Positions 25,385 to 33,625 are shown, counted from the first letter of the stretch. The stretch is 53,664 nucleotides of DNA from Woeseiaceae bacterium (GCA_028280615.1 JANQLK010000038.1:1-53664); one strand, 5' to 3'. Notes: generated by a model from the letters alone, not told the origin. Translations and numbers: made by a program.

Positions 25385-25590
25385 ACCAGGCCGGTCTCCG
25401 GGCTTACGAGCGGTTGCAACCTCCCCGGGGCACCTTCCCGCGAACCGTCAATTGTTCGCAGTGGCTCCGATCGACTTCGTCGATCGCCTGCCCGGGATTA
25501 ACTCGATCACCGTTGCGGGGGCAGCGCCGGACTCGCGCGACAATCGCGCTACACCGGCTTCCCGTTCACCAAAGCCTTGAGGCTTCGATT
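25385..25590 (-). promoter_or_regulatory. Cobalamin riboswitch upstream of btuB
   Basis: Read on the minus strand, all the conserved blocks appear in order: GGTGAACGGGAAGCCGGTG (25570 to 25552), GCTGCCCCCGCAACGGT near 25530-25510, GAGCCACTG near 25465, GGGAAGG, GGTTGCAACC and the B12 box AAGCCCGGAGACCGGCCTG (25405 to 25387). It lies 160 bases before the btuB ATG and just after a good promoter. It should reduce expression of btuB and the downstream adenosyltransferase when adenosylcobalamin is plentiful. Confidence 0.96.
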
Positions 25591-25606
25591 CACCTGATGA
25601 GCGGCC

Positions 25607-25635
25607 AGAGTAGGCAGCGGCCGAAGCACTGTCAA
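25607..25635 (-). promoter_or_regulatory. Sigma-70 promoter of the btuB transcript
   Basis: On the minus strand TTGACA (25635 to 25630) and TACTCT (25612 to 25607) are separated by 17 bases. The predicted transcription start, about 25600, lies just ahead of the riboswitch. Confidence 0.75.
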
Positions 25636-25719
25636 GGACATGAAGGATCGCCGGCCGTCGGCTTGTGCGCGCGCCCGGGACCGGCGATAGTGCCGGCTGG
25701 TTCCCTGTCGAGACCTCAT

Positions 25720-26526
25720 GTGAGCGACACGAACGATCCGGGCCGCACCGGCCCGCATTCGCCCTGCCTCGAAATCGCGCTCGAGGCCGCGCGTGAGGCG
25801 GCGGCGATCAGCCGCTCTTACTTTGCCGGCAACGTCGAGGTACGTACCAAGGCGGACCGCACGCCCGTGACCGAGGCCGACGTCGAGTGCGAGGAGGCGA
25901 TCCGCGCCTCAATCCTCGCGCGCTTTCCCGGGCACGGCTTCTACGGCGAGGAGACGGGCCGCACCCACGCAGATGCCGACGACCTGTGGCTCGTGGATCC
26001 GATCGACGGCACCAAGGGTTTCGTCCGCGAGTACCCGTTCTTCTCGACGCAGATTGCGCTGATGCGCAAAGGCGAGATCGTTCTCGGCGTGTCGTCCGGT
26101 ACGATGTTCGACGAACTCGCCTGGGCGGAGCGCGGCAAAGGTGCCTGGCTGAACGGCGAGCCGCTCCGCGTGAGCGGCATAGACGACCCGAAGCGTGCCG
26201 CGGTCTCCACGGGCAACCTCAAATCGCTCGCCGAATCGGCGGGCTGGCCGGCGCTCGGCAGGATCGTGGCCGAGGCCGATCGAATTCGCGGCTATGGCGA
26301 TTTCTATCACTACCATCTGCTGGCGGCCGGCAAGATCGACGCCGTGATCGAATCGGACGTCAACATCCTGGACATCGCCGCGCTGTCGATCATCGTCCGG
26401 GAGGCGGGCGGCGTGTTCACGGACCTCAACGGCGAACCGCCCGGACTCGAGACGCGCTCGGTGCTGGCGGCGAACCCGGACCTGCATGAACGCTACCTCG
26501 AGGTTCTCAGGGGCTTCGTCGCTTAG
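25720..26526 (+). CDS. Inositol monophosphatase-family phosphatase, HisN-like
   Basis: A 268-aa Mg2+-dependent phosphatase of the IMPase family. Metal-binding motifs are present: GEETG (about residue 70), LVDPIDGTKGFV (about 87-98), and ESDVNILDIAALSIIVREAGG near residue 215. DGTKGFVREYPFFSTQIAL is characteristic of the HisN (histidinol-phosphatase) or CysQ-like branch; the substrate is not certain. The GTG at 25720 is chosen because the frame upstream runs through the riboswitch on the other strand. The last two bases of its TAG stop are also the first two of the MITE terminal repeat. Confidence 0.85.
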   Translation: MSDTNDPGRTGPHSPCLEIALEAAREAAAISRSYFAGNVEVRTKADRTPVTEADVECEEAIRASILARFPGHGFYGEETGRTHADADDLWLVDPIDGTKGFVREYPFFSTQIALMRKGEIVLGVSSGTMFDELAWAERGKGAWLNGEPLRVSGIDDPKRAAVSTGNLKSLAESAGWPALGRIVAEADRIRGYGDFYHYHLLAAGKIDAVIESDVNILDIAALSIIVREAGGVFTDLNGEPPGLETRSVLAANPDLHERYLEVLRGFVA

Positions 26527-26788
26527 TGTCCTGTCCGGTTAATTCGCATCATTTCAGCGCGATCTGCCCCGCGGCTGGCAAGGCAGGTCGCGCCGGCAAT
26601 GGCAGCGTCCTTGTCAAGCGGCCTAACGCCGCCAGCCGCGGGGCAGGTCGCGCCCTTCGGGAGCCAGTGATTGTCGCCATGACCGCGTTCCATCCCTTGC
26701 CAAGGTCTAGACATTGCCTGCGGAATGCGCCTTGTCATGGCAACAATCACTGGCTCTGAAATCATGCGAATTAACCGGACAGGACACT
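26525..26788. mobile_element. MITE-like element with 33-bp terminal inverted repeats
   Basis: A 264-bp noncoding element. The ends 26525-26557 and 26756-26788 are inverted copies of 33 bp with one mismatch, beginning AGTGTCCTGTCCGG. Inside are two further imperfect inverted repeats, each with one mismatch: 26559-26579 with 26631-26651 (21 bp), and 26661-26683 with 26734-26756 (23 bp). GGCAGGTCGCGCC occurs twice (26582 and 26642). There is no transposase, so it would need one in trans. No clear target-site duplication is visible. It fills nearly the whole gap between the hisN-like and ABC ATPase genes and could act as a convergent terminator. Confidence 0.85.
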
Positions 26789-26792
26789 GGCC

Positions 26793-27587
26793 TCAAATCG
26801 CGCGTTTGCTCCCGGCCACGAACAGAGTCCCCTCCCGCCAGGCGACGGCCTCGATACTCGCCGCGTACAGCGCCGATAGTTTCTGCTCGGTCAGGATATC
26901 GGCCGTCGGGCCGAGTTCCCAGCGTCCGTCGCCGTAGAGCAGCAGGCAGCGGTCCGCATAGCGGGCCGCGAGATTGATGTCGTGCAGGCTCGCGAGTACG
27001 GCGCCCCCGGCCGAGGCGCGTCCGCGAAACAGGTCGAGCACGTCGAGTTGGTGCTGCAGGTCGAGGTGATTGCTGGGTTCGTCGACGAGGCAAATGTCCG
27101 GGTCCTGTGCGATGAGCTGGGCGACGGCGAGCCTGCGCCGCTCGCCGCCGGACAGGGTCAGCACCTCGCGGCGTTCGAGTCCGGCGATGCCGACGCACGC
27201 AAGCGCGTCGCGCGCGATTCGCCGGTCGTCGGCGGACTCCCAGCGGAAGGCCGGGATATGCGGGTGACGGCCGACAAGCACCGTCTCGAGTACGGTCGCG
27301 GGGAAAATGTCGTCCACCGATTGCGGCATCAGCGCGAGGCGGGGCGCGAAATCGCTGCGCTTCATGCTCGCGAGATCCCTGCCGGAGAGCGTTACGTGGC
27401 CGCCGTCGGCGGGCCTCAAGCCCGCGAGGGTCATGAGGGTCAGGGTCTTGCCCACGCCGTTCGGTCCGAGCAGCGCGACCATCTCCCCGCCCGAGAGCTT
27501 GAACGACAGCGCCTCGACGAGCAGGCGGCCCGGCACGCGGATCGTGATGGCGTGGGCTTCGAGCGCACTGTGCGGGGCTTCGGGCAT
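26793..27587 (-). CDS. BtuD/FhuC-type ABC transporter ATP-binding protein
   Basis: A 264-aa ATPase of the iron-siderophore/B12 importer family. Walker A is GPNGVGKT (about residues 39-46), the signature motif is LSGGERRR, and Walker B is CLVDEPSNHLD followed by the switch histidine in LASLHDINLA. B12 as substrate is inferred from the neighbouring btuF, btuB and adenosyltransferase genes. Its likely permease partner lies at 40183-41166 in the same orientation, 12.6 kb away. The stop is only 4 bp from the MITE-like element. Confidence 0.88.
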   Translation of the reverse strand: MPEAPHSALEAHAITIRVPGRLLVEALSFKLSGGEMVALLGPNGVGKTLTLMTLAGLRPADGGHVTLSGRDLASMKRSDFAPRLALMPQSVDDIFPATVLETVLVGRHPHIPAFRWESADDRRIARDALACVGIAGLERREVLTLSGGERRRLAVAQLIAQDPDICLVDEPSNHLDLQHQLDVLDLFRGRASAGGAVLASLHDINLAARYADRCLLLYGDGRWELGPTADILTEQKLSALYAASIEAVAWREGTLFVAGSKRAI

Positions 27588-27631
27588 GCCGCGAGCCTAC
27601 AAGAGCCGGGCGCCTGTCGAAAGACCGGAAA

Positions 27632-28402
27632 CTAGTCCCGAAGGCGAATTTCGGCGGCGGTCGCCGGGCCGATGCGGGCGAAGCTCAGGCTGCGCGGAAT
27701 GGCCGCGTCATTCGCCGACAGCGGCACCCGGCCTCCCATGATCTCGGCGTAGCGTTGCGGGTAGAGCGGCGAACGGTCGGGTTCGGCAATGCCGTCGGGG
27801 ACGTTCGGCAAGCCCGTCGCGCGATCGTACTTGTCCGAGGCACCGAGTGTGTGCAGCAGCTCGTGGGCGATGATGACATTGTTCGTGCCGCCGTAGCTGC
27901 GGCCCGTGTAGCCGTTGACGATGCCGAACATACCCTTCTGCACGCCGACCGAGTCCTCGAGCCTCGGGTTGCCCCGCGGCTGGTGGTAGCGAACGAAGAT
28001 GCTGACGTCCGGCTCGATGCGATCCTGGCCGTCGGTCACGCTGCCGACCCACCAGCGCATCTTTAGCGACCAGAGCATGACGTCGAGCATGTTCGGCTGC
28101 TCGCCGACCGTTGGCGGCTGCTCGCCGATCTCCCGGCCCAGCTCGATGCGGACCGGGCGGCTGACGGTCCTGCCGTAGCGTTCGGCCTCCTCGGCCATGA
28201 ACGTCTCGATGGCTGCGAACGTCTGCGGCTCGAGCCGTTCGATGTAGCGCGCCGTTTCCGTCGCGCCATCCGCGTTGATCGGGTAGATCTTGACCCACAG
28301 GCTGTCGTTCCAGTCCGTGCTGCGCGCCTGAGTCAGCCACGTGCTGAGCATCACGAACAGGAGGAGGAACAGCAGGATGCCGATGCGAATCGTCTTCAAC
28401 AT
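27632..28402 (-). CDS. Membrane-anchored metzincin-like metalloprotease, putative
   Basis: A 256-aa protein with an N-terminal hydrophobic segment (about 5-23) and an extracytoplasmic domain. It has HELLHTLGASD at 180-190, which fits HEXXHXXGXXD, with H180, H184 and D190 as possible zinc ligands and E181 as base. M222 in AEIMGG could be the Met-turn. The first half has no recognisable domain. It lies 44 bp upstream of the ABC ATPase gene on the same strand. No substrate or family name can be given with confidence. Confidence 0.7.
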   Translation of the reverse strand: MLKTIRIGILLFLLLFVMLSTWLTQARSTDWNDSLWVKIYPINADGATETARYIERLEPQTFAAIETFMAEEAERYGRTVSRPVRIELGREIGEQPPTVGEQPNMLDVMLWSLKMRWWVGSVTDGQDRIEPDVSIFVRYHQPRGNPRLEDSVGVQKGMFGIVNGYTGRSYGGTNNVIIAHELLHTLGASDKYDRATGLPNVPDGIAEPDRSPLYPQRYAEIMGGRVPLSANDAAIPRSLSFARIGPATAAEIRLRD

Positions 28403-28495
28403 GGCGCCGATTGAACCAGCCTGCGGCGTCTGGCGCCGGGACCGGCGTCAAGGAAACCGCGCCGCGTCGTGCGTGCCGCTCGAAAGTGTGACGGA

Positions 28496-30052
28496 CTACT
28501 CGTCGCCGCTGCCGCGCTCACGGGGAGGCCGGCGGGCCAGCGTCGCCTGTTCGAAGGCGTAGGCGATGCCGATCAGCTCGGCATCGGCGAAGGGTTGGCC
28601 GATGAACGACACGCCGATCGGGAGGTCCGCGACGAACCCCGCGGGCACCGTCACGTTCGGAAAACCCGACACCGCGGCATAGGTCGAACTGCCGATCGTG
28701 AAGTGGTCACCGTTCACGTGGTCGGTCTTCCAGGCGGGACCGTTGCTTATCGCGATCAGGGCATCGAGCGCCTGTTCGACAAACACGGCGCCGAGCCGCT
28801 CCCGCATCGCATCGCGGCTCGCGGCGAGCGCCGCCGTGTAATTCGCGCTGTCCAGACCGCCGCGCCGTTCCGCGGCAAGCAGCAAGTCCTGGCCGAAGTG
28901 CGGCATGACGGTGTCCGCGTGCGCGTCATTGAAAGCGATCAGCTCGGCGAGGCTTTCGAGCGGCGCGTTCGCCGTCTCCAGGTAGGCGGCGAGGTCGTGG
29001 CGGAATTCGTGCAGCAGCACCTCGTACTCGGCTTCGCGCACGCCGCTCAAGTCGATCTCGATCCCGTCGACGACCTCCGCGCCGGCGCCGCGAATCGCAT
29101 CGACGGCCGATGCGAGCAATGCCTCGACGGCGGGGTTGCTGCCGGCGCCCGTGTGGGAACGGAGAACGCCGATCCGCGCGCCGTCGAGGCCGTCCGCCGC
29201 GAGCGCGGCCGCGTAATCGGTGACGCCCGCGGGTGCGCCGGCCGTCGCCGCGTCGCGTGGATCCGGGCCGGCCATGGCCGTCAACAGGATCGCCGCATCG
29301 CGTACGTTGCGCGCCATCGGTCCGGCCGTGTCCTGGCTGTGCGCGATCGGCACGATTCCCGAGCGGCTCACCAGCCCGAGGGTCGGCTTGATGCCGACGA
29401 TCCCGTTTGCACCGCTCGGGCAGACGATCGAGCCGTCGGTCTCCGTGCCGACGGCGACGACGGTCAGGTTGGCGGCGACGCCGACGGCAGAGCCGCTGGA
29501 TGAGCCGCAGGGGTTGCGCGTGACGTCGTAGGCGTTCGACGTCTGGCCGCCCAGGCTGCTCCAGCCGCTCGACGAGCGCCGCGATCGGAAGTTCGCCCAC
29601 TCGCTCAGGTTAGCCTTGCCGAGAATGACGGCGCCGGCGTCACGCAGCTGTCCGACCAGGAAGGCGTCCTCGGCGGCATGGTGCTCGGCCAGCGCGAGCG
29701 AACCGGCCGACGTAGCCATGCGATCGGCCGTGTCGATGTTCCCCTTGAGCAACACCGGGATGCCGTGCAGCGGTCCGCGGGGTCCGGAGCTCTGCCATTC
29801 CTCGTCCAGCGCCCGCGCCGTGAGCAGGGCGTCGGGATTCTCCTCGAGCACGGCGCGCAGCCTGGGGCCGTCGCGATCGAGCGTCTCGATGCGGCCGCGG
29901 TACCAGCGCACGAGTTCTTCGCTCGTGGTCTCGCCGCGCTGCATCTGGTCGTGCAGCTCGGCGATCGTGGCTTCCTCGAAGTCGCGCGGCGGATCGACAC
30001 AAGCCGCGACGACGGACAGGGCGGCGGCGAGGCACGTCGAGCGGACAGACAC
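28496..30052 (-). CDS. Amidase signature family lipoprotein
   Basis: A 518-aa amidase starting at a GTG. The N-terminus ends with a lipobox (LSVVAAC, C18), so the enzyme is probably membrane-anchored in the periplasm. The Ser-cisSer-Lys triad is visible: K103 in PVLLKGNID, the cis-Ser in CGSSSGSA (183-189), and S208 in GTETDGSIV. GIKPTLGLVSRSGIVP follows, as in the family. Amidase-family members act on many amides, so the substrate cannot be read. It starts 15 bp after the methyltransferase-like gene and probably shares its transcript. Confidence 0.9.
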   Translation of the reverse strand: MSVRSTCLAAALSVVAACVDPPRDFEEATIAELHDQMQRGETTSEELVRWYRGRIETLDRDGPRLRAVLEENPDALLTARALDEEWQSSGPRGPLHGIPVLLKGNIDTADRMATSAGSLALAEHHAAEDAFLVGQLRDAGAVILGKANLSEWANFRSRRSSSGWSSLGGQTSNAYDVTRNPCGSSSGSAVGVAANLTVVAVGTETDGSIVCPSGANGIVGIKPTLGLVSRSGIVPIAHSQDTAGPMARNVRDAAILLTAMAGPDPRDAATAGAPAGVTDYAAALAADGLDGARIGVLRSHTGAGSNPAVEALLASAVDAIRGAGAEVVDGIEIDLSGVREAEYEVLLHEFRHDLAAYLETANAPLESLAELIAFNDAHADTVMPHFGQDLLLAAERRGGLDSANYTAALAASRDAMRERLGAVFVEQALDALIAISNGPAWKTDHVNGDHFTIGSSTYAAVSGFPNVTVPAGFVADLPIGVSFIGQPFADAELIGIAYAFEQATLARRPPRERGSGDE

Positions 30053-30066
30053 GCAGGCTGCTCGGT

Positions 30067-30882
30067 TTACTCGGGCTTCTCGAATTGCAGTACGAAGCGA
30101 TCCGTCGTGCCGCGAACCGCGGGGTCGAAGACGTTCTTGCTGTAGTCGTCCTCCGGGTTTCGGAGCAAATCGCTTTCGGCGACGAGCGAGAAACCGGCCG
30201 CGGTGAGTTCGTCGACAACGATCTTCTTGTCGATCCGATGCAGCGTGTTGCCGGTCTCGGCGGGCGATCCCGGCTCCGCCTGGTGGTCGACGATGCCCAG
30301 GATGCCGCCCGGCTTGAGTCCCTTCAGGAGTTCGGCTTCGAGGGCCGCCACGTCGAACTTCGGCCAGCCGCTGTCCGGATCGTCGTAATACAGATCGTGG
30401 TACGACAGCACCATGATGACGGCGTCGTAGCGCTCCGCTTCGAGCGACAGCTCGTTGTTCTCGGCCATGAGCACGGCGACGTTCGGCAGTCGGCGGTTGG
30501 CGTGACGCGCCGTGAACTCCTCGCCGACGAAGCCCAGGTAGGCCTCGTTGGAGTGCGCATCGACGTGTCCGGCGTCGCCGACGACGTGGGCGATGATTTC
30601 ACTGTAGTAGCCGCCGCCCGAGAACATGTCGAGTACAACCATGCCGGGCGCCACGCCGAAGAAGGCCAGCACTTCGTCGGGCCTGCGTGCTTCGTCGCGT
30701 TCGTAATCGCCCTCGAGGCGCGTTTCGACGGCGAGCGCGTCTGAATAGAGGTTCGCGGAGACCGGTTCGAGCCCGGTTTCCACGCTGCCGTCGGCCGGCG
30801 CGGGCGCGTCGCCACCGCCACAGCCGGCCAGTATCGATAGCGCAAGCAGGGTCGAGGCAGTTCGGATCGAGCAGGTCTTCAT
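30067..30882 (-). CDS. SAM-dependent methyltransferase-like lipoprotein
   Basis: A 271-aa class I methyltransferase-like protein (of the predicted methyltransferase COG4798 type) from the ATG at 30882. The N-terminus is a lipoprotein signal with C21 in LSILAGCGGG. Rossmann-like features include VLDMFSGGGYYSEIIAHVVG (motif I-like), NVAVLMAENN and AVIMVLSYHDLYYDD. A SAM-binding fold behind an export signal is odd, because SAM is not expected in the periplasm. It precedes the amidase gene. The substrate is unknown. Confidence 0.8.
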   Translation of the reverse strand: MKTCSIRTASTLLALSILAGCGGGDAPAPADGSVETGLEPVSANLYSDALAVETRLEGDYERDEARRPDEVLAFFGVAPGMVVLDMFSGGGYYSEIIAHVVGDAGHVDAHSNEAYLGFVGEEFTARHANRRLPNVAVLMAENNELSLEAERYDAVIMVLSYHDLYYDDPDSGWPKFDVAALEAELLKGLKPGGILGIVDHQAEPGSPAETGNTLHRIDKKIVVDELTAAGFSLVAESDLLRNPEDDYSKNVFDPAVRGTTDRFVLQFEKPE

Positions 30883-30957
30883 GAGCGGTCTCCGCTTGCC
30901 AAAAAGGCGTTTCCGGAGACTGCATGATCCTCGCATCGTTCGATGGCATCAATGCCG

Positions 30958-30992
30958 CAAAGAAAAAGCCCCGCGGCGCTAGCTGCGGGGCC
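30958..30992 (-). terminator. Rho-independent terminator
   Basis: The arms 30968-30977 and 30982-30991 form a GC-rich 10-bp stem with one mismatch and a 4-base loop. On the minus strand it is followed by TTTTTCTTTG (30967 to 30958). A second small stem (30999-31005 with 31010-31016) precedes it. It would end the putative sRNA, and read-through from the amidohydrolase operon. Confidence 0.85.
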
Positions 30993-31161
30993 TAATTTCT
31001 CTTTTTTGTAAAAGAGGTAACTGTTTTCGGTTGCCGGATGCAGAAATATTATCGTTATTGGATCTGGATCTTGTTGTTTTTGTAGTTATTGTTCTTCTGG
31101 CGTCTAAATCCTGGACTGTTCCGTTGAGTGCTCCCTCTCACAGTTACACTTCGCTTGGGCA
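30958..31161 (-). ncRNA. Putative sigma-54-dependent small RNA, CrcZ-like
   Basis: A predicted ~204-nt minus-strand transcript bounded by a sigma-54 promoter (start expected near 31161) and a strong terminator (ending near 30958). The central part is A-rich and contains two exact AANAANAA motifs on the minus strand: AACAATAA (31093 to 31086) and AACAACAA (31078 to 31071). Several ARN triplets lie around them, the type of sequence bound by the Hfq distal face with Crc. In Pseudomonas the sigma-54-dependent RNAs CrcZ/CrcY sequester Hfq in this way. The analogy is by architecture only; no sequence homology is claimed. Confidence 0.55.
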
Positions 31162-31162
31162 T
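31055..31162 (-). CDS. Possible 35-residue basic small protein
   Basis: An ATG at 31162 opens 35 codons to a TAA at 31055-31057. The product starts MPKRSVTVRG, is basic and ends rich in Asn and Lys. The ATG lies at position -1/+1 of the predicted sigma-54 start, so it could only be translated as a leaderless message; no ribosome binding site is seen. The frame is short enough to arise by chance, so the small RNA reading is preferred. Confidence 0.2.
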   Translation of the reverse strand: MPKRSVTVRGSTQRNSPGFRRQKNNNYKNNKIQIQ

Positions 31163-31170
31163 GGAATACA

Positions 31171-31188
31171 AAGCAAGACCTGTGCCAA
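31171..31188 (-). promoter_or_regulatory. Sigma-54 (RpoN) promoter, -24/-12
   Basis: On the minus strand TTGGCACAGGTCTTGCTT (31188 to 31171) matches the consensus TTGGCACGNNNNTTGCWT closely. Exactly 10 bases separate the GG and GC pairs. The start of transcription should be near 31161. Confidence 0.8.
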
Positions 31189-31214
31189 CCCGTGACGGGC
31201 GCACTTGTCACGGG
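31189..31214. promoter_or_regulatory. Palindrome next to the sigma-54 promoter
   Basis: CCCGTGAC (31189-31196) and GTCACGGG (31207-31214) form a perfect 8-bp inverted repeat with a 10-base spacer, directly upstream of the -24 element. It could be an operator for a regulator; the binder is unknown. Confidence 0.5.
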
Positions 31215-31458
31215 CGCTCAAGGTCGACGTTCGGACCCGACGGACGATTCCGAGGTCGCATTTGTAAACATTTCCGACATATTCACGGGTCCCTGGCAGG
31301 CGCAGCACAAAGAAAATGACATAACTCTATGATAAAAATACATTTTGTCCGTGAGGGCGTATGCCTCGCCGTGATCGCTGTCGCCAAAGGCAGACAGTCG
31401 ACGCGATACTGGTCATTTTCGACCATCATACGGCGCCCCTATAATACCGATTGTCAAA

Positions 31459-33429
31459 TTAGTCGACGTTTTTTGCCAGGTTGGAGCGATCCAGCAGGCC
31501 CGGAACGCTAAAGAAGCGCCCGTTTCGAACCACGGCGATGACGTTCAGCGCGTCTTCGATATTGCGCAGGGGATCGCCGTCGACGATCACGAGGTCGGCC
31601 GCCGCCCCGGTAGAGACTCGGCCCAGGTCGAGGCCCAAGCCCAGCGCACTGGCGGCATTGACGCCGGCTGCCTTGAGTGCCTGGGATTCGGACAGGCCGG
31701 CGGCGACCAGCGCTCGCAGTTCCGCGTGCAGGCCGATGCCCGCGGGCAGATCGTTCGGCCGGCTGCCGAGCACGATCGAGCTCGCGGCGGCGGCGAGATT
31801 CGGCGTCTGATCGAATCGCCGCGAGGGAGCCTTCAGGTCGGGAAACCGGCTCGCTGCTCTCGACAGCATGAGCGTGTCGATGCCGGGTGTCGACGCATCG
31901 GCCAGTCCGGACACCAGCGTCACGGCGTTTCCGCCGCCGGCGAGCTGGACGTCCTGGTAGCTATGTCCCCCGGGTGACGTTGGCCGTGCCCCGGTTCCCA
32001 AAAGGAGCGTCGCCCCGGAACCCAGTGCGACCTGCCAACTTTCGGCCAGAACGGGCACGCCGCGGGCCTGCCAGTCCCGAACGCGCTGCCGGTGCTGATC
32101 GCTCGCTGCCCGGCCGCCGCTGACCGTGACGAGCCAGGGCGTGCGCTTCCTGTCCTCGAATCCGATGTCCGCCGCGGTCAATACGCGCGGCCCCGGCATC
32201 GCTTTGCCCGACCACGCTCGCGTCAGTGCCTCGCCGTCGACCGATTCGGCCACGAGCGTCGTGACGCCCATGCTCAGTAGCAGCGGACCCAGGCTTTCGG
32301 GCGCCGGATCGGGCAGCGCCGAGAAGGCATCGATGAAGCCCGGCAGAATCGTCACGTCACCCAGGTCGATCACGATTGCGTCCTCGTGCGCCGCGGCGAT
32401 TTGCACGCTTGCGATGCGCCCGTCATCGATGACGACGTCACGGCCGTGCCGGTAGCGGCTGCCGAGACCGTCGTAGAGGCGCGGCGCACGGATGACGGTC
32501 TTGCCGGCCGGCAGGTTCACGTCCAGGAGTTCGCGTCGCTTGCGGCTTGCGACTGCCGGCGCCTCGGGTGCGCCGACGCGCGCCCGAAACGGCACGTTGG
32601 TCGAGGTCCAGCTATCGAAGGCGCGCTCGCGGATTCTGCCGTTGCTGGCATATACCATGGACTGCCGGTCCGGCCACGCGACCGGCGACAGGAAGAAGTC
32701 CTCGCCCACGATGAGCGTGCGCTCGAGACGCGGCTCGGCCAGAATCGTCATCCTGACGCTGTAGCCCGACTCGCCGAGAGCCAGGTACGTGATCAGCGTG
32801 CCGTCCGGGCGCCACGAGGGCGCCGCGAGGCGCCGGTCGGATGCGACGAGCACTTCGTTGGCCCGGCCGGGGCGCCTGAGGACGATCTCCCATAGCCCGT
32901 CGTATTCATGCACATACACAAGACCGCGACCGTTCGGCGACCAGGCCGGCTCGGACTCATTGCCGATTTGCCGGGTCAGCTGGCGCTCGGTCTGCGTCGC
33001 GACATCGATCTCCCAGATGTCCGCGCCGGTATTGCCGCGCGCCGAGGTGAACGCGACCCGCCGGCCGTCGGGATGCCAGTCTGGCTGCCGGTCGTCGAAG
33101 CTTGGCGTCGACAGGCGGCGGCTCTGTCCGTCGGCAAACGAATACAGGCGAAGTTCGCTCCGCCCGTCGGACAGCGCCTCGTAGACGATCTCCCGATCCC
33201 CGGGCGACCATCGCGGCCGCCTGGACGTCGACTCGCCGCTCGCGAGCGCCCGCGCCTCGCCCCCGCCGGCCGGCACCACCCACAGCGTTCCCAGCAGGTC
33301 GGTCGCGTAGCGCCCGTCGCTCGCGGTATCGACGCTCAGGTTCGTGCCTTCGGTAAGGTAGATGTCGGCTGCCGCCGGCAGCGCCAGGGCCAGCGCGAGG
33401 AGGCCGGTCACGAGCCGCTCAACCGGCAT
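31459..33429 (-). CDS. Exported TolB-propeller / amidohydrolase-like protein lacking the HxH motif
   Basis: A 656-aa protein with a signal peptide (about 1-21). It has several TolB-like propeller blades (about 60-280; [49 protein letters not shown]) and a C-terminal amidohydrolase-like domain from about residue 310. Active members read GFIDxHxH at the first strand; here the sequence is GFIDAFSAL (364-372), so the metal-binding HxH is absent. The C-terminal [20 protein letters not shown] is typical of the family. It is probably a non-catalytic or altered homologue. It overlaps the CPXCG gene by 11 bases and ends the operon. Confidence 0.85.
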   Translation of the reverse strand: MPVERLVTGLLALALALPAAADIYLTEGTNLSVDTASDGRYATDLLGTLWVVPAGGGEARALASGESTSRRPRWSPGDREIVYEALSDGRSELRLYSFADGQSRRLSTPSFDDRQPDWHPDGRRVAFTSARGNTGADIWEIDVATQTERQLTRQIGNESEPAWSPNGRGLVYVHEYDGLWEIVLRRPGRANEVLVASDRRLAAPSWRPDGTLITYLALGESGYSVRMTILAEPRLERTLIVGEDFFLSPVAWPDRQSMVYASNGRIRERAFDSWTSTNVPFRARVGAPEAPAVASRKRRELLDVNLPAGKTVIRAPRLYDGLGSRYRHGRDVVIDDGRIASVQIAAAHEDAIVIDLGDVTILPGFIDAFSALPDPAPESLGPLLLSMGVTTLVAESVDGEALTRAWSGKAMPGPRVLTAADIGFEDRKRTPWLVTVSGGRAASDQHRQRVRDWQARGVPVLAESWQVALGSGATLLLGTGARPTSPGGHSYQDVQLAGGGNAVTLVSGLADASTPGIDTLMLSRAASRFPDLKAPSRRFDQTPNLAAAASSIVLGSRPNDLPAGIGLHAELRALVAAGLSESQALKAAGVNAASALGLGLDLGRVSTGAAADLVIVDGDPLRNIEDALNVIAVVRNGRFFSVPGLLDRSNLAKNVD

Positions 33430-33610
33430 CGGATATCTCGACGCCGGACAGCACGCCGCCGTCGGCGCTCACGGCAACTTCGATCGGCCGGCAGCACACG
33501 CGGCAATCCTCGATATAGTCCTGCGACCCCGCCGACGCGTCGATCAACAGGGTAATGCGTTCGCCGCAGTACGGGCACTCGATGTCCCGTTCAGTCAGCC
33601 AGCGTTCCAT
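33419..33610 (-). CDS. CPXCG motif-containing cysteine-rich protein
   Basis: A 63-aa protein with CPYCG (C12, C15) near the start and [11 protein letters not shown] (C36, C39, C40) near the middle, the hallmarks of the small CPXCG family. Such proteins probably bind zinc; their role is unknown. It starts 15 bp after the GGT-like gene and overlaps the amidohydrolase start by 11 bases, so it is tightly embedded in the operon. Confidence 0.9.
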   Translation of the reverse strand: MERWLTERDIECPYCGERITLLIDASAGSQDYIEDCRVCCRPIEVAVSADGGVLSGVEISDAG

Positions 33611-33625
33611 CCCGTCGCATACCCG

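Larger units (their letters stand above)
30883..31458. other. AT-rich intergenic region with sRNA-like features
   Basis: A 576-bp gap between the methyltransferase start and the amidohydrolase end, clearly AT-richer than the surroundings. It contains a minus-strand sigma-54-type promoter, a predicted transcript of about 200 nt and a terminator, described separately. The part 31215-31458 shows no recognisable feature apart from further AT-rich sequence. Confidence 0.7.

Noticed and set aside
25336..25719. Upstream extension of the HisN-like reading frame
   Set aside because: This sequence is the minus-strand riboswitch and its promoter; the GTG at 25720 gives a normal-length protein.
26510..26800. 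Target-site duplication flanking the MITE-like element
   Set aside because: The bases either side of the terminal repeats do not match; none can be claimed.
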